DNA of 64,000 bases. Source: Acidobacteriota bacterium. GTDB taxonomy: Bacteria > Acidobacteriota > Holophagae > Holophagales > Holophagaceae. Under the pieces are notes generated by a model. That model did not search any database. It was not told the DNA's origin and saw only the letters and a list, made by a program, of their open reading frames with translations. Positions within the stretch are counted from its first letter, which is position 1. The number at the start of each line of letters is the position of its first letter. The position numbers were made by a program, and so were the translations under genes. Of this stretch, positions 63,919 to 64,000 are shown piece by piece. The stretch lies in NCBI GenBank assembly GCA_016213735.1, contig JACQZU010000023.1, forward strand, positions 1 to 64,000, given 5' to 3'.

Positions 63919-63942
63919 AATAAGGTCAAGGATTGACTTATT
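63919..63942. promoter_or_regulatory. Inverted repeat in the aceB leader, candidate operator
   Basis: AATAAGGTCAA (63919-63929) and TTGACTTATT (63933-63942) form an inverted repeat with one extra G in the left arm. It lies 15-39 bp upstream of the aceB start. A TTGACA element on the minus strand (63990-63985) could be the -35 box; the -10 box 17 nt on (CATGAA) is poor. Position suits a repressor of the glyoxylate operon or an mRNA hairpin. Confidence 0.45.
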
Positions 63943-64000
63943 CTGGCTATGCACAAGAAGGTTCATGAATTTCTTGAATTAAGATGTCAATTTTTGTTAA

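Overview
The window is GC-rich (roughly 70% in coding DNA), densely coded bacterial chromosome with about 57 protein genes, one tRNA and one tmRNA. The cell plan is diderm: apolipoprotein N-acyltransferase (lnt), a LolC/LolD lipoprotein exporter, a candidate outer-membrane barrel protein and several lipoproteins. Gene content and composition fit an Acidobacteriota-type soil or sediment bacterium (class Holophagae is my best guess). That is inference from recall, not a database match. I see no insertion sequence, prophage, CRISPR array or plasmid gene. Most genes are housekeeping, packed into short operons with 1-4 nt overlaps.

Region by region. 1-200: tandem 82-83 bp repeats with terminator hairpins. 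260-6545: a PEP/pyruvate-binding-domain protein, guanine deaminase, 3-methyladenine glycosylase, then amt-PII on the minus strand. 6546-7886: an AT-rich promoter island, the tmRNA gene (tag ANDNFELALAA), and about 600 bp of repeats, some of them inverted copies of the tmRNA 3' end. 7887-16040: gmk, an S41 protease, an acyl-CoA dehydrogenase, a STAS plus receiver/phosphatase/kinase partner-switch pair, and an ABC exporter. 16234-21432: folK, queF, queC, a DUF374 acyltransferase, hslO and rsmB. 21464-29014: M28 peptidase, a BaiN-type flavoprotein, tRNA-Arg(TCT), a POT transporter, queD, an LEA-type protein, a HAD hydrolase and RNase G. 29146-37881: a minus-strand run coding a SpoU methyltransferase, lnt, maf, a 1152-residue NTPase/repeat regulator and panB-panC-panD. 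38005-41922: OPT transporter, a PqqD-like protein and a subtilase. 42008-46749: murB-ftsQ-ftsA-ftsZ plus a small helical protein. 46819-54066: a cyclic-nucleotide-domain/aspartase fusion, a phosphoesterase, ruvX and lolCD flanked by two TauE/SafE permeases. 54063-60098: an amidase, frr, ftcD, a CBS protein, an acyltransferase and purM. 60256-63903: a barrel protein and the glyoxylate shunt operon aceB-aceA.

The observations most worth following are these. (1) purM carries an in-frame amber codon at a position where the family has tyrosine, with intact coding sequence on both sides. (2) The tmRNA 3' end forms one arm of a large interrupted palindrome, and related repeats follow it. (3) FtcD has a classical C2H2 zinc-finger pattern in an insertion. 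(4) A degenerate cyclic-nucleotide domain is fused to aspartase. (5) PII lacks the uridylylated tyrosine.
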